Assembly: GCA_035544215.1 (NCBI GenBank)
Contig: DATKHY010000007.1
Coordinates: 744,001 to 808,000 of the forward strand
Direction: 5' to 3'
From: Candidatus Binatia bacterium
GTDB lineage: Bacteria > Vulcanimicrobiota > Vulcanimicrobiia > Vulcanimicrobiales > Vulcanimicrobiaceae
Length of the DNA stretch: 64,000 nt
Shown: one piece after another, positions 51,944 to 60,881 of the stretch
Numbering within the stretch: position 1 is the first letter of the stretch
How the letters are laid out: each line of letters starts with the position of its first letter
Notes under the pieces: generated by a model
Database searches by the model: none
What the model was told of the DNA's origin: nothing
What the model saw: only the letters and a program-made list of their open reading frames with translations
Position numbers and translations under genes: made by a program

Positions 51944-53254
51944 TCACAGGCCGAACGCCTTCACGCTGCCGTTATCGTAACCGAGCCCAAAGCTGGCGTA
52001 GACTACTCCGTTCGCCACCGCCGGCGACGAACACACGCAGCCGTATCCGTAGGTCTCGGCCGTGTAGGACCACAGCTGGGCTCCGGTGGCAGCGTCGAGG
52101 GCGTACAAGTCTGCCGCGCCACAGTGACGCCCGCATGAGTGAGAGGAGCCGACGTAGAGCACGCCGTTGGCCACCGCCGGGGACGAGTTCCCGTCGCTGG
52201 CGCCATAGAATGACCACAGGTTGGCCCCGGTCGCGGCGGTGAGGGCGTATACGTTGCCGTCGTAGGAACTGACGTAGACCACTCCCTTGGCCACCGCTAG
52301 CGACGAGTACACGGGTCCCGCAGGATAGGACCACAGTTTGGCTCCCGTGGCGGCGTTGAGCGCGTAAACGTTCTTGTCGGCAGAGCCGATGTAGACCACA
52401 CCGTTTGCCACCGCTGGCGGCGATTCCACGTAGCTGCCCGTGGTGTAGGACCACAGCTTCGCCCCGGTGGCGGCGTTGAGGGCGTACTCGTTGTTGTCGT
52501 CGGAGCTGACGTAGACCACACCGTTCGCCACTGCCACGCCGTACACACCGCCGCCCGTGGCGTAGGACCACCGCTTGTTCCCTGTGCCGGCGCTCAGGGC
52601 GTATGCCTTGTCGTCGTAAGAGCCGACGTAGACTACCCCGCCGGCCACCGCCGGCGAAGAGTACACGTAGCTGCCAGTCGTGTAGGACCATCGCTTGGCT
52701 CCCGTGGCAGCATTGAGGGCGTAGACGTTATGGTCGGCGGAGCCGATGTAGACCACCCCGTTTGCCACCGCCGGCGACGATTCCACGTAGCTGCCTGTGG
52801 TGTAAGACCAGAGCTTGGCGCCCGTGGCAGCGTTGAGGGCGTACACGTTGCCGTCGTCGGCGCCGACGTAAACCACACCCTCGGCCATCGCTGGCGACGA
52901 ATTCCCGAACCCTAAGCCGGCTGGCTGGTAAGACCACAGCGTGTTCAGCCGGTGCGCGTTGCGGTGCGATAGGATGCGCTCGCGAGGGTTGAACCGGCCA
53001 CCGGAAGGGATAAAGCCGAACTCCAACCACTTCACCGAACGCGATGCTGCGCCGTAGTCGGCACGCGGGAAAGCGTTAACGGATCCCGCGCGCGCTGGCG
53101 ACTGCGCCAGTCTGGGTGTCAGTTGCTCCAAGCGCGTGGACGGAGTGCCGGCGTTCGATTGCGGCAAGGTGCTGTTAGTCTGGCTGCAACCTGCAAGCAG
53201 CCTGGCCGCAACGCAAACACTTAGCGCACAGCGGATTAGACTCAAATTCTTCAT
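51944..53254 (-). CDS. PQQ-like beta-propeller repeat lipoprotein
   Basis: A 436-residue protein with lipobox LLAGCSQ and about eight repeats of roughly 40 residues built on NVYALNAATGAKLWSYTTGS and SSPAVANGVVYIGSADHN. This is the PQQ_2/BamB-type propeller without enzyme domains. Repeats are very alike, suggesting recent expansion. A small frame ends in its ATG (ATGA). A broken copy of the same family lies at 58,832. Surface location and role are inferred. Confidence 0.92.
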   Translation of the reverse strand: MKNLSLIRCALSVCVAARLLAGCSQTNSTLPQSNAGTPSTRLEQLTPRLAQSPARAGSVNAFPRADYGAASRSVKWLEFGFIPSGGRFNPRERILSHRNAHRLNTLWSYQPAGLGFGNSSPAMAEGVVYVGADDGNVYALNAATGAKLWSYTTGSYVESSPAVANGVVYIGSADHNVYALNAATGAKRWSYTTGSYVYSSPAVAGGVVYVGSYDDKAYALSAGTGNKRWSYATGGGVYGVAVANGVVYVSSDDNNEYALNAATGAKLWSYTTGSYVESPPAVANGVVYIGSADKNVYALNAATGAKLWSYPAGPVYSSLAVAKGVVYVSSYDGNVYALTAATGANLWSFYGASDGNSSPAVANGVLYVGSSHSCGRHCGAADLYALDAATGAQLWSYTAETYGYGCVCSSPAVANGVVYASFGLGYDNGSVKAFGL

Positions 53255-53379
53255 CTGCCTTGCTCCTTTCGCAGATGGATCAGCGGCTCGGGCACCTTCT
53301 TAATGCGCCACAGCCGGCGGTTATGACGCACGACGCAAAGATCGCTATGAGTAACCACGTTCCCGATGATTTCATCCAT
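53251..53379 (-). CDS. 42-residue frame between ASCH and PQQ genes
   Basis: ATG overlaps the ASCH stop and the TGA overlaps the PQQ gene ATG, so the frame is coupled at both ends. The peptide MDEIIGNVVTHSDLCVVRHN... is basic with no known family. Its last codons contain the PQQ gene's ribosome site, a leader shared with other genes here, so the coupling may be chance. Confidence 0.3.
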   Translation of the reverse strand: MDEIIGNVVTHSDLCVVRHNRRLWRIKKVPEPLIHLRKEQGR

Positions 53380-53869
53380 TGACGCCTGGTTGCATCGGCC
53401 AGACCACGACAAAGTCGACGAAAACGACCTCCGTGCGGTCGTCCACGGCGAATCCTTGGCGTGTACCTTGCCGCTTGAAATATCGCAGGTTTGCAGTAAG
53501 CCACCAGGCAATGCTGCCGTCACCGCCGCCGTTCTTCTGAACGAAGCGTTCGTCGACGTCGCGGATTAGATTGACCTCGACGCGTGTGATGCAAATGACG
53601 CAGCGGGGGGTCGACTGGCCATCAACGAGGATCACGTGGTCCCCCGTTCGCGGCAGCGGTTCGTTCTGCGAGGCAAAATCACGCAGCAGGCCTGCACTGG
53701 CGCGTTTAGATCCATCCACAACCATTGCCGCCAGTTCATCGGCTAGGGCTGGACCATCCCCGAGAGTCCAAACGGCGTACACCGGCTGAATCCCCGGCGT
53801 CGCCCTAGCGTACTCCTCCCAAAAGAGTCGCAGGCTATCCAAATGCTCTGAAGTGGCAAGCGTTCTCAT
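53372..53869 (-). CDS. ASCH domain protein
   Basis: A 165-residue cytosolic protein of the ASCH (PUA-like) fold, thought to bind RNA or nucleotides. Marks are AVWTLGDGPALADELAAMVV, GSKRASAGLL, LPRTGDHVILVDGQSTPRCV and the C-terminal TEVVFVDFVVVWP. The ATG giving MRTLATSEH has a GGAGG ribosome site. It precedes the PQQ gene on the same strand; the link between them is unclear. Confidence 0.88.
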   Translation of the reverse strand: MRTLATSEHLDSLRLFWEEYARATPGIQPVYAVWTLGDGPALADELAAMVVDGSKRASAGLLRDFASQNEPLPRTGDHVILVDGQSTPRCVICITRVEVNLIRDVDERFVQKNGGGDGSIAWWLTANLRYFKRQGTRQGFAVDDRTEVVFVDFVVVWPMQPGVNG

Positions 53870-54030
53870 CAAGCCTCCGCCACACGGCAGCCGCAAACCT
53901 TGAAGCCAGTTTACTGAAACACCCAAGAAAAGAGTCCGTAAAATTACGACAAGCGGGTTGTTCCTGTTTAACGGGGCCGCCTAAGCGCCCGTGGAACTAA
54001 GATGGACGAGGTGCCGCACGGAGGGGTTTC

Positions 54031-56499
54031 ATGAACAACGCCTCGGTCACCGGTGTTCCGACGGCCTTCCGACTCACGAAGCGGGAGCGGCAGGTTCTCG
54101 AGCTGTTGGCCTACGGCTTGACCAACAAAGAAATCGCGACCCGGTTGGCCCTGACCGTTCGCACCGCCGAGACGTACATCGATCGTGTATTCGGAAAGCT
54201 CGGGGTATCATCGCGGGCCCGGGCAGTAATCGAGGCTCGCCGCGTTGGCCTGCTCACTGGGAGCTTCTCCGAAGCCGGACCGAACGTCGAAGTCTCGCCT
54301 AATAACCTAATCTCGCCACTTACACCCCTTATCGGGCGCGAGAAGGAACTCGTCCAAATCGAAACCGCACTTGAAAACCGCCGCCTTGTAACTGTCCATG
54401 GGACAGGCGGCGTGGGAAAGACGCGACTTGCGGTGCAGGTTGGCATCGATCTCCTTAGCCGCTACGCCGACGGAGTCTGGCTCTGCGATTTTTCCACCGT
54501 CGACGACCCGCAATTCGCTCGCGGAGTGGTTGCGAATGTTCTTGGTGTCCCGGAGTCGCAAAATCGCGCACTCTCCGAATCGATCTCAGCTGCATTGAAG
54601 AGCAAGCGCGCTCTCCTCATTTTCGACAACTGCGAGCATGCCGTCGCTGTCGTAGCGGAGCTTGCTGACGATATTCTTCACCACTGTCCGAACGTACGGA
54701 TCATGGCTACGTCGAGGCAGCCTCTAGGAATCATCGGAGAGTTCGTGCATCGGGTGCAATCGCTTTCGATTCCCGACAGTGCGACGCGTTTGGACGCGGA
54801 CGCAGCGATTCAACACTCCGCCATTGTGCTCTTCACGAACAGAGCACAAGCGATTCAAGAGCGTTTCACGCTCACTGACGATACGGCACCCGTCGTAGCG
54901 GAGATCTGCCGGCGCGTGGATGGTATCCCACTAGGAATCGAACTCGCCGCGGCTCGCGTGAATCACCTTTCAATCGAGGTGCTCGCCGAAAAGATCGGTC
55001 GTCATTTTGAGATCCTCAGCACGGGCGATCAAAATGTGCTTTCCCGTCAACGCACGATGCGCGCCGTGTTGGACTGGAGCTACGATCACTTATCGACTGC
55101 GGAGCAAAATTTCTTGCGACGCTTGGCGACGTTCGTTGGCGGCTTCACACTCGAGCTTGCGACCAGTATCTTCGACGGCGCGCTAGCGGAGGCTGACATC
55201 TTCGACCTACTAGCGGCCCTGATTGATAAGTCACTGGTGCAAACCGACTTTCGTGCGAGTGGTGTGCGGTATCGCCTCTTGGAAGCAACACGTCAGTACG
55301 CCAAAGAGCGGGCGAAAGAGGTGGGCGAGTTCGCAGAGTTTGCCAACGCTCACAGCCTGGCAATCGTCAAGCTCGCGGGGCGATTGGACGCAGATTGGTC
55401 GAACGGTATGCCGAGACGAGCTTGGCTTGCGCAGGCTAATGCTGAGTTGGGAAACCTTCAAGCGGCCTTGTCGTGGGCGTTCCAGGGCGGCGGGGAGGTT
55501 GCGGTGGGCCAACAAATCGTTGGATCACTCGAGCCTCTCTGGGTGGTGTCAGCAGAGGCGGAGGGGCGGCGATGGGTCAGGATTGCTTTGGATCGGGTTA
55601 CGCGGGAGACCTCGGGAAAGGTACGAGCGCCCCTGGAGCTCATTGCCTGTAACTTTGGCGCCATGGCTGGCGAGCCAATCATGGCGCTGGCAAAGTCAGC
55701 GCTCACACATTACAGCGGGCAAAGAGATATGCGTAACCTTGCCCGCGCTCAGTTTTTCCTGGGCGCTGATCTGCTCAGGTCGTGTAACTTCGTTGAGGGT
55801 GAGGCGCTCATCCGGCAAGCGTTAGAAGGAGCACGCACGTCAGGAATGCCTCCGCTTACGATTCTAGCCTTGCAGGGTCTTGCAAAGGCGCGAGTCCTCC
55901 AGGGGGATACGTCAACTGCGAAAGATCTGCTCAATGAAGCACAAGCGCTTTGCAAAGAGGGAAGGCCGGACACCGCAACAGCCATCTCGTTGACCCTCGC
56001 GGAAATGGAGTTTATAGAGGGATCCGTAGAAGCGGCTCTGCGTCGCGCGCTTGACGCAGCCGCATATTTTCGTGACGGGAACATCTCAACTCCGCTTGTT
56101 TACGCGCTTAATAATGCATCGGCATATCTCATTGCGCTTGGGCGGTTTGACGACGCCCGTACGTCGGCCCTCGAAGCGCTCGCCTTGAGTCGCGAACTGG
56201 GAAACGCCTCTCAGACGATCAATGCCATACAGCACTTAGTCGCAGTCGCTGCATTTCATCATGAGAATTCGTCGATTCCGTACGCGAACTACATTCAGCG
56301 GGTTGCGCGCCTCTTTGGATTTGTGGACGCGGGCGTCACGAACCGCGAATTTACGCGAGATTACACCGATCGACAAGAGTACGACAGAATCATAGAGGTC
56401 TTAGAAGGCAACCTCGGTCGCGAACAATTTGAGATGCTCCGCGCAGAGGGCCGGGCGTGGCGCGAAGTGGCCGCTCTCAGGGAGGCAGTCGCACTTTAG
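54031..56499 (+). CDS. LuxR-type HTH plus NB-ARC ATPase regulator
   Basis: An 822-residue regulator. The LuxR helix-turn-helix lies at the N-terminus (LTKRERQVLELLAYGLTNKE and TVRTAETYIDRVFGKLGVSS), followed by an NB-ARC-like ATPase with Walker A GTGGVGKT at 124-131 and LLIFDNCEHA, then a helical region resembling TPR repeats to the end. In most LuxR/LAL and AfsR-like proteins the LuxR domain is C-terminal, so the order is reversed. It is divergent from the ASCH-PQQ-HAF genes and could control them. Confidence 0.9.
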   Translation: MNNASVTGVPTAFRLTKRERQVLELLAYGLTNKEIATRLALTVRTAETYIDRVFGKLGVSSRARAVIEARRVGLLTGSFSEAGPNVEVSPNNLISPLTPLIGREKELVQIETALENRRLVTVHGTGGVGKTRLAVQVGIDLLSRYADGVWLCDFSTVDDPQFARGVVANVLGVPESQNRALSESISAALKSKRALLIFDNCEHAVAVVAELADDILHHCPNVRIMATSRQPLGIIGEFVHRVQSLSIPDSATRLDADAAIQHSAIVLFTNRAQAIQERFTLTDDTAPVVAEICRRVDGIPLGIELAAARVNHLSIEVLAEKIGRHFEILSTGDQNVLSRQRTMRAVLDWSYDHLSTAEQNFLRRLATFVGGFTLELATSIFDGALAEADIFDLLAALIDKSLVQTDFRASGVRYRLLEATRQYAKERAKEVGEFAEFANAHSLAIVKLAGRLDADWSNGMPRRAWLAQANAELGNLQAALSWAFQGGGEVAVGQQIVGSLEPLWVVSAEAEGRRWVRIALDRVTRETSGKVRAPLELIACNFGAMAGEPIMALAKSALTHYSGQRDMRNLARAQFFLGADLLRSCNFVEGEALIRQALEGARTSGMPPLTILALQGLAKARVLQGDTSTAKDLLNEAQALCKEGRPDTATAISLTLAEMEFIEGSVEAALRRALDAAAYFRDGNISTPLVYALNNASAYLIALGRFDDARTSALEALALSRELGNASQTINAIQHLVAVAAFHHENSSIPYANYIQRVARLFGFVDAGVTNREFTRDYTDRQEYDRIIEVLEGNLGREQFEMLRAEGRAWREVAALREAVAL

Positions 56500-56538
56500 A
56501 ACGCGGACGTCCTTTTCGCCCTAGACAGTCTTCGCGAT

Positions 56539-56611
56539 CAACCGAAGCTTTGCCATGGAGACGATCCTGCCCACGCTCCTTCGTGGGGAGAACAATGGGG
56601 AGAAAGCGGCT
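56539..56611 (+). pseudogene. possible integrase C-terminal remnant
   Basis: An open frame reads VFAINRSFAMETILPTLLRG then ENNGEKAA and stop, 53 nt before the tRNA fragment. Tyrosine integrases that use tRNA sites often end just before the site with GEK- or GVK-rich tails, so this may be the last part of a lost integrase. The same block before copy D is similar but differs in frame. Tentative. Confidence 0.25.
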
Positions 56612-56625
56612 TAACGGGCCGAAAA
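56555..56625 (+). repeat. left arm of attachment copy E
   Basis: ATGGAG at the start, GGGGAGAACAAT and GGGGAGAAAGCG head to tail, then GCGGCTTAACGGGCCGAAAA. Matches the copy D arm in sequence and in its 59-nt distance to the tRNA fragment. Confidence 0.6.
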
Positions 56626-56664
56626 CTCTAATATAACAAGCTTTTGCTGGACCGGATTTGTTGC

Positions 56665-56705
56665 TTCGCATGTAAGGGGTCGGGGTTAGACCCCCATCTC
56701 CACCA
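56665..56705 (+). repeat. attachment copy E: worn tRNA-Ala 3' half
   Basis: TTCGCATGTAAGGGGTCGGG is exact, then the T loop has lost bases (GGTTAGACC) before CCCATCTCCACCA. As in copy D, the match extends three bases into the anticodon stem (TGC). Confidence 0.85.
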
Positions 56706-56748
56706 AAAAGCGCGCCGATTTCATAAGTTTTTTTTTGCGATCCGCGTT

Positions 56749-56798
56749 TGATTTTCTGAAACCACCGGCTGCGCTTTGACGACCTTTAGACGACCAAG
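56749..56798 (+). repeat. right-arm sequence of copy E with two 11-bp iterons
   Basis: TGATTTTCTGAAACCACCGG, then TGACGACCTTT and AGACGACCAAG head to tail. Corresponds to 43,849-43,899. Confidence 0.6.
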
Positions 56799-56943
56799 CC
56801 TTTTCATGTCAGCGGGTGCACTCGGATTCAGTTGATTGGAACGGTATGCGAGGCCTCTTGCAACTGTGACGCCGCCGCTCGTTGCATAGCCGCCGACTAC
56901 CGGACATCGAGCAACTGAACTAACTAATCAAGAGAGCGTGGTT
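56799..56943. other. gene-free stretch downstream of copy E
   Basis: No gene or hairpin of note before the end of the DUF1345-like gene. Confidence 0.3.
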
Positions 56944-57666
56944 CTAGCTCCCTAGAATGTTGATCGCTCTAGCGCCTACCGCAACTACCGTTATTAGTGA
57001 GATGAAGCTCTCCGTCATCATCAGCATCTTTGCCCGAGGCGTGAGTGGGAGGACGTCGGTAGGGCTAAAGGCAGTCGCGGTGTTAAACGCAAGCGACAAG
57101 TAATCGGCGAAGATCGGCTTCCAATCGGCCGGAACACCTTCTGACGGATCTCCACGTGGAAACGAAAAGTCCGCTCTGCCAAACCAGCCCGTTGTCCGGC
57201 CCCAGGGGCCGCCGCGATCAAGTTGCCAATAAGCGAGCGCAAAAATGACAACGTTGCTCGACCAAATGCCGATGGAGGTAGTGAGGAGCGCAAGCCCGCT
57301 AATCCCCGAGTGGGCTTTGGCCATGTTCATAAGGAGCAGCGCCAGTAGCACTAACTCGACGCATGCCGCGAATGGTAGGACGATCAACGCGGCGTAACGC
57401 TCCACGCGCGCAAGGAGCGCATTTGCTGGAGCAAAGCCGGCGGCGAGCATAGTAATGGCAAGCGCCGTGCCGGCTAAGAATGGGACCCCTCTGGGCATTA
57501 TTTGTAGGCGTGCCGGAAGCAACGCCAAGATCGCGGGGAGCACGAGAAGGGCGACCGCGGGAAAGATGTGCGACTCGCGACGCGTTGTCGCCGCCATGCT
57601 GGGAAGATGCCTCACAGCGAACGCAAATTCCCGTGGCGTCTGGATTGCTGATGCCCAAGAGCCCAC
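56944..57666 (-). CDS. DUF1345-like integral membrane protein
   Basis: A 240-residue protein with about six hydrophobic helices. The C-terminal segment LSLAFNTATAFSPTDVLPLT, then AKMLMMTESFISLITVVAVG is typical of DUF1345 or related channel-like membrane proteins. The start is uncertain: ATG here or the ATG of MAATTRRESH 69 nt downstream. An upstream coupled frame (57,850 leftwards) runs into it in another frame, so the 5' region may be rearranged. Function unknown. Confidence 0.75.
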   Translation of the reverse strand: MGSWASAIQTPREFAFAVRHLPSMAATTRRESHIFPAVALLVLPAILALLPARLQIMPRGVPFLAGTALAITMLAAGFAPANALLARVERYAALIVLPFAACVELVLLALLLMNMAKAHSGISGLALLTTSIGIWSSNVVIFALAYWQLDRGGPWGRTTGWFGRADFSFPRGDPSEGVPADWKPIFADYLSLAFNTATAFSPTDVLPLTPRAKMLMMTESFISLITVVAVGARAINILGS

Positions 57667-57850
57667 CTTTTCTATGAAACCGGCCCGTCAGGGCAGGCGG
57701 AAACTGGAAACCTAAAAGTATCCAGGCGGGCGACCCTTTGGAGATGACGGGCACAAGAATAATCGCCACGCCCACCCACAGCCCCACGCCGAGCGTCGCG
57801 CCGGTCGTGGCAGCATCGAGCGACGAGCCAACGAAGGCCGCGCGTTTCAT
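57667..57850 (-). pseudogene. open segment upstream of the DUF1345-like gene
   Basis: ATG overlaps the stop of the upstream secreted-protein gene (ATGA) and begins MKRAAFVGSS with a hydrophobic helix (ATLGVGLWVGVAIILVPVIS). After about 60 codons the frame continues only as a shadow of the DUF1345-like gene. Either this is the true N-terminus of that gene, split by a frameshift, or a short separate membrane peptide. Confidence 0.4.
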
Positions 57851-58488
57851 AGTCGGATTATTCGTACCACGTCAGCATAGTTCACTAGGAAACCTGCGGG
57901 GTTCGCGCCCTGCGCGAATAAGGCGAAATCGGTGAAGCGAGGTGCATTATCCGCCGGAAGCACTTGCATGTTCAGGAGTGGCGAGTATCCTTTTTGCGCG
58001 TACGGGCGCTCGCCGTCGGGAGCGAACGTCGGCGTATTCAAAGCTCCGGCGATGCCGCCAACGCGCACGAATGGCGAATATCGATCCCCTACGCTGTGTG
58101 GATTGAAGGATTCCGGCGGGAAGCCGCCCGTACTCACTTCATACGACCGCTGCCGAGACAAATTATCACCGCCTTCGAACACATACCGGTCGCCCAGTTG
58201 GGCAGCTTGTCGTGCGCCGTTACCCGCGCTCGCCGGATCGGGCGAATAGACGGCGCCGACCTTGCTCGCTCCGCTTAGATCGGATGCATCGGTGATGATA
58301 TACCACAAGGGTTTTCTGTCAATCCAACCACCATATAAGGTCTGCGTCGTCGCGCGTGCACAGCGGTCGACCGAAGAGGCGCATCTCAGAAAAAGCGAAT
58401 CGTCTGCCCGCGCAGGACGAGCGAGCAGCGGAAGGACCAACCCGGAAGCAACCACGATGGCCGTGGCCTGAAAAAAAGAACGCTTCAT
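57847..58488 (-). CDS. secreted protein of unknown function
   Basis: A 213-residue protein with a signal peptide (FFQATAIVVASGLVLPLLAR). The mature part includes WYIITDASDLSGASKVGAVY, then GDRYVFEGGDN and LLNMQVLPADNAPRF, with two cysteines near its start. No domain recognised. Its stop is coupled (ATGA) to the start of the next open segment. The ATG lies next to a poly-A/T run that may form part of its ribosome site region. Confidence 0.75.
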   Translation of the reverse strand: MKRSFFQATAIVVASGLVLPLLARPARADDSLFLRCASSVDRCARATTQTLYGGWIDRKPLWYIITDASDLSGASKVGAVYSPDPASAGNGARQAAQLGDRYVFEGGDNLSRQRSYEVSTGGFPPESFNPHSVGDRYSPFVRVGGIAGALNTPTFAPDGERPYAQKGYSPLLNMQVLPADNAPRFTDFALFAQGANPAGFLVNYADVVRIIRL

Positions 58489-58831
58489 AGTGTCTTTGCC
58501 ATGCTTCCAGAATGCCACTGCGTCTGCAACTGGATGACTTGTACCGAGATTAAGATTTCTTCGATTGCACTTCTTTGAATGCGGCAATCCAGCGATTGCG
58601 CACAGCCCGACCTTTCGAAGGTTGCTGATTTTGCCGAGACCCACAGAACTGGATTTAGGATTTCTTATAGCGCGGCGGCATTTCAGCTGTATGATTGAGC
58701 CTGGTACCGGTGGGAGATCGACATCGTCTATCTCTCGCGTATCGCAGACATCGCGTTCCTAAGATTGCGCTGGCCAGCGTGAGGGGGAAGCGCCCAGGCC
58801 AGATCCAGCGGCACCGGTTAATGGAGGGGCA

Positions 58832-58892
58832 TCATAGCCCGAACGCGTACACGTTGCCGTCCCCGGAGCCGACGTAGACCACGCCGTTGGCG
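58832..58892 (-). pseudogene. PQQ-propeller gene fragment, last 20 codons
   Basis: Reads ANGVVYVGSGDGNVYAFGL and stop, the same motif and the same C-terminal ending as the intact PQQ protein at 51,944 (VKAFGL). Nothing upstream continues it, so only the end of a former gene remains. Confidence 0.75.
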
Positions 58893-58943
58893 CTTCCATC
58901 CCTCAGAAGTCGGCCGCTCGTCATCTTGCTCGCTTCGCGCGAT

Positions 58944-59570
58944 TTAGTGCCGCCAGGGGGTCGGGGTTACTTTCGGACTGGGCGGCGTCGCTTGCGGCCC
59001 GGGCTTCGCGCCCTTTTTAACAACGAGCACGTCGCGCATGCCTTCGCCATAGTGGAAGGCACAGCCGATCTCGTAGGTGCCGGCTTTCACCAGCGTGACG
59101 GTGACCGATTTGCCGGGGCTAATCGGGCCACTCGCATAACCGGCTTCGAGCTTGCCGTCGCCTTTTGCCGGTATCGAGAGCTTCGGGTTCGACGGGAAAA
59201 CGGCCGGCGGTCCGGGGATCACTTTAACCACGTTGAGCGTGTGCGTGATGCTCGAGGACAGGTTGTGAATCGTGATCTTCGTTCCGGGAGGGAACGCGAG
59301 CGACTGCGTGCGCACCGTTTGCGTGAATCCGCCCAACGTCGCCTTCCATACCGACGACTTAATGGATCCGACCCCTTCTCCGGGGAGTTCTTCGCCGATT
59401 GTGTCTTTAGGAACGGTGGCGGTCATTGCCAAGTCCGAGTCGACCGCGGGAAGAGAGTACGTGGTGCCATTCATTAGTGCGGTGTTGCCGGCGCCAACGC
59501 TACCCGCTCCGCACGCAGCGAGCGCGAGAGCGACAAACGTAACAGCCAGGGCACTGAGTTTCTTAGACAT
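58944..59570 (-). CDS. cupredoxin-like lipoprotein
   Basis: A 208-residue exported protein with lipobox ALAACGAG. The C-terminal domain has copper-ligand spacing of plastocyanin-like cupredoxins: His in SSSITHTLNVV and the cluster GCAFHYGEGM (Cys-x2-His-x4-Met). A Pro/Thr-rich tail follows. The ATG giving MSKKLSALA has a GGAGGAA ribosome site. A copper electron carrier is likely; the multicopper oxidase encoded nearby could be a partner, but that is inference. Confidence 0.85.
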   Translation of the reverse strand: MSKKLSALAVTFVALALAACGAGSVGAGNTALMNGTTYSLPAVDSDLAMTATVPKDTIGEELPGEGVGSIKSSVWKATLGGFTQTVRTQSLAFPPGTKITIHNLSSSITHTLNVVKVIPGPPAVFPSNPKLSIPAKGDGKLEAGYASGPISPGKSVTVTLVKAGTYEIGCAFHYGEGMRDVLVVKKGAKPGPQATPPSPKVTPTPWRH

Positions 59571-59726
59571 GATTCCTCCGACAGTGTGTGTTTTGCCGGA
59601 GTCTACCGATTCGATATGAATAAAGTGTAAAGCGCGAGCGCACCGACGGATTCTGATTATCCGGGGCCCGCAGAACTGCATTTAAGAAGCTTCTGGCCGC
59701 GACGGGCCCTGTTGCCTTCTCGCTTA

Positions 59727-60692
59727 CTAATACGGGGAGCAATCCTTGAGCGCGAACCTCGGTTCCGCGATCGATTTCGTAACGTACCGGCAAGACTCTT
59801 TTACCGTAAAAGTGCCGGATTCTCCCGAGCAACCGTTCACAGCCTTATACGACCCGGTCAAACTGTGGTTGCTGTACATTGCGGTTTCGGACATCGTGCA
59901 GGGAACGCCCGAAAGCGTCGCTCCCTCAGCGGTTCCCGTCAGCGTCGTCCCCTTTAAGAGGAACACGTTGGGATCTATAAACACCGTCGATCCATACTCC
60001 AAGAGCAACCGGCCCCCAACGGCATTATGGTATTGGAGCAACTCTGCGTTTGCCTTACCATTTCCAAAGAGACTGTCATCGACCGTTCCGGCGTACTCAC
60101 CGCTGAGGTTTGGTAATCTCGCGTTGTTTGAGATCAAAGACGGTGCTACCTCAGCGTGCGGAGCGAGGTTCGGCGGGGCACCGGCGCCGCACGATTTCGT
60201 GGCGTAACGACAATGCTCTCTCATCGTGTAAGTGCCGTTGTCTCCCGAGCAACCGCGCAATGCCTTATACGACCCGGTCAAACTGTGGCGGCTGAGCAAC
60301 GCGGTTTCGGACACGATACAGGTAACGAGCGAGAGATTCGCTGTCAATCCGAGTCCCGTCAGCGTCGTCCCCTTTGAGACGAACACGCTGGCGCCTCCCA
60401 GCGTCGTCGATCCGTAATCGAAGCTGAAGTTACCGCCGACGGCGTTGTGGTATTGGACAAGCTGTGCGTATACCCGACCGCTCTCATAGAACCCGTCCCA
60501 GAGACTGTCGTGGGCGGTTCCGGCCCACTGACCGCTGAGGCTCGGCATGCTTGCATCATTTGAGATGAAAGACGGCGCTACCTGATCTTGCGGAGCAAGG
60601 CTCGGTGAGGCACCTACGCCGCCGCATGCAGTCAGCGCCAGGCCGGCCAGCACGAACGTGAGCACAGTAATCAAAGCGTGTCGATTAGGCAT
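59727..60692 (-). CDS. lipoprotein with two tandem copies of one domain
   Basis: A 321-residue protein with lipobox ALTACGG. Residues about 37-170 and 180-315 are two copies of the same unit, visible as LAPQDQVAPSFISND against LAPHAEVAPSLISNN, QLVQYHNAVGGNFSFDYGST against ELLQYHNAVGGRLLLEYGST, and SLTGSYKALRGCSGDNGTYT against SLTGSYKAVNGCSGESGTFT. Each has paired cysteines. The ATG at MPNRHAL has a GAGGAA ribosome site. Family and role unknown. Confidence 0.8.
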   Translation of the reverse strand: MPNRHALITVLTFVLAGLALTACGGVGASPSLAPQDQVAPSFISNDASMPSLSGQWAGTAHDSLWDGFYESGRVYAQLVQYHNAVGGNFSFDYGSTTLGGASVFVSKGTTLTGLGLTANLSLVTCIVSETALLSRHSLTGSYKALRGCSGDNGTYTMREHCRYATKSCGAGAPPNLAPHAEVAPSLISNNARLPNLSGEYAGTVDDSLFGNGKANAELLQYHNAVGGRLLLEYGSTVFIDPNVFLLKGTTLTGTAEGATLSGVPCTMSETAMYSNHSLTGSYKAVNGCSGESGTFTVKESCRYVTKSIAEPRFALKDCSPY

Positions 60693-60881
60693 TAGATTGT
60701 TCCTCAAAGTTCACATAGGTTGATTAACTAGCCGTGTTGTATCCCTCCGCCGCCACCGCGATCGCAAGCCAGATCCACGGCACTGCGCATCCAGTGCTTA
60801 GAGTTAGCACAAAATCGTGAAGAATGTCTGAAATGCGCATTATGTTGCCGGTTATGGCACGAAACGCGGCACTGCGAACGG

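Noticed and set aside
57299-57666. Continuation of the frame starting at 57,850 as a 183-residue protein
   Set aside because: This part is a shadow of the DUF1345-like gene in another frame and becomes Arg/Ser/Pro-rich.
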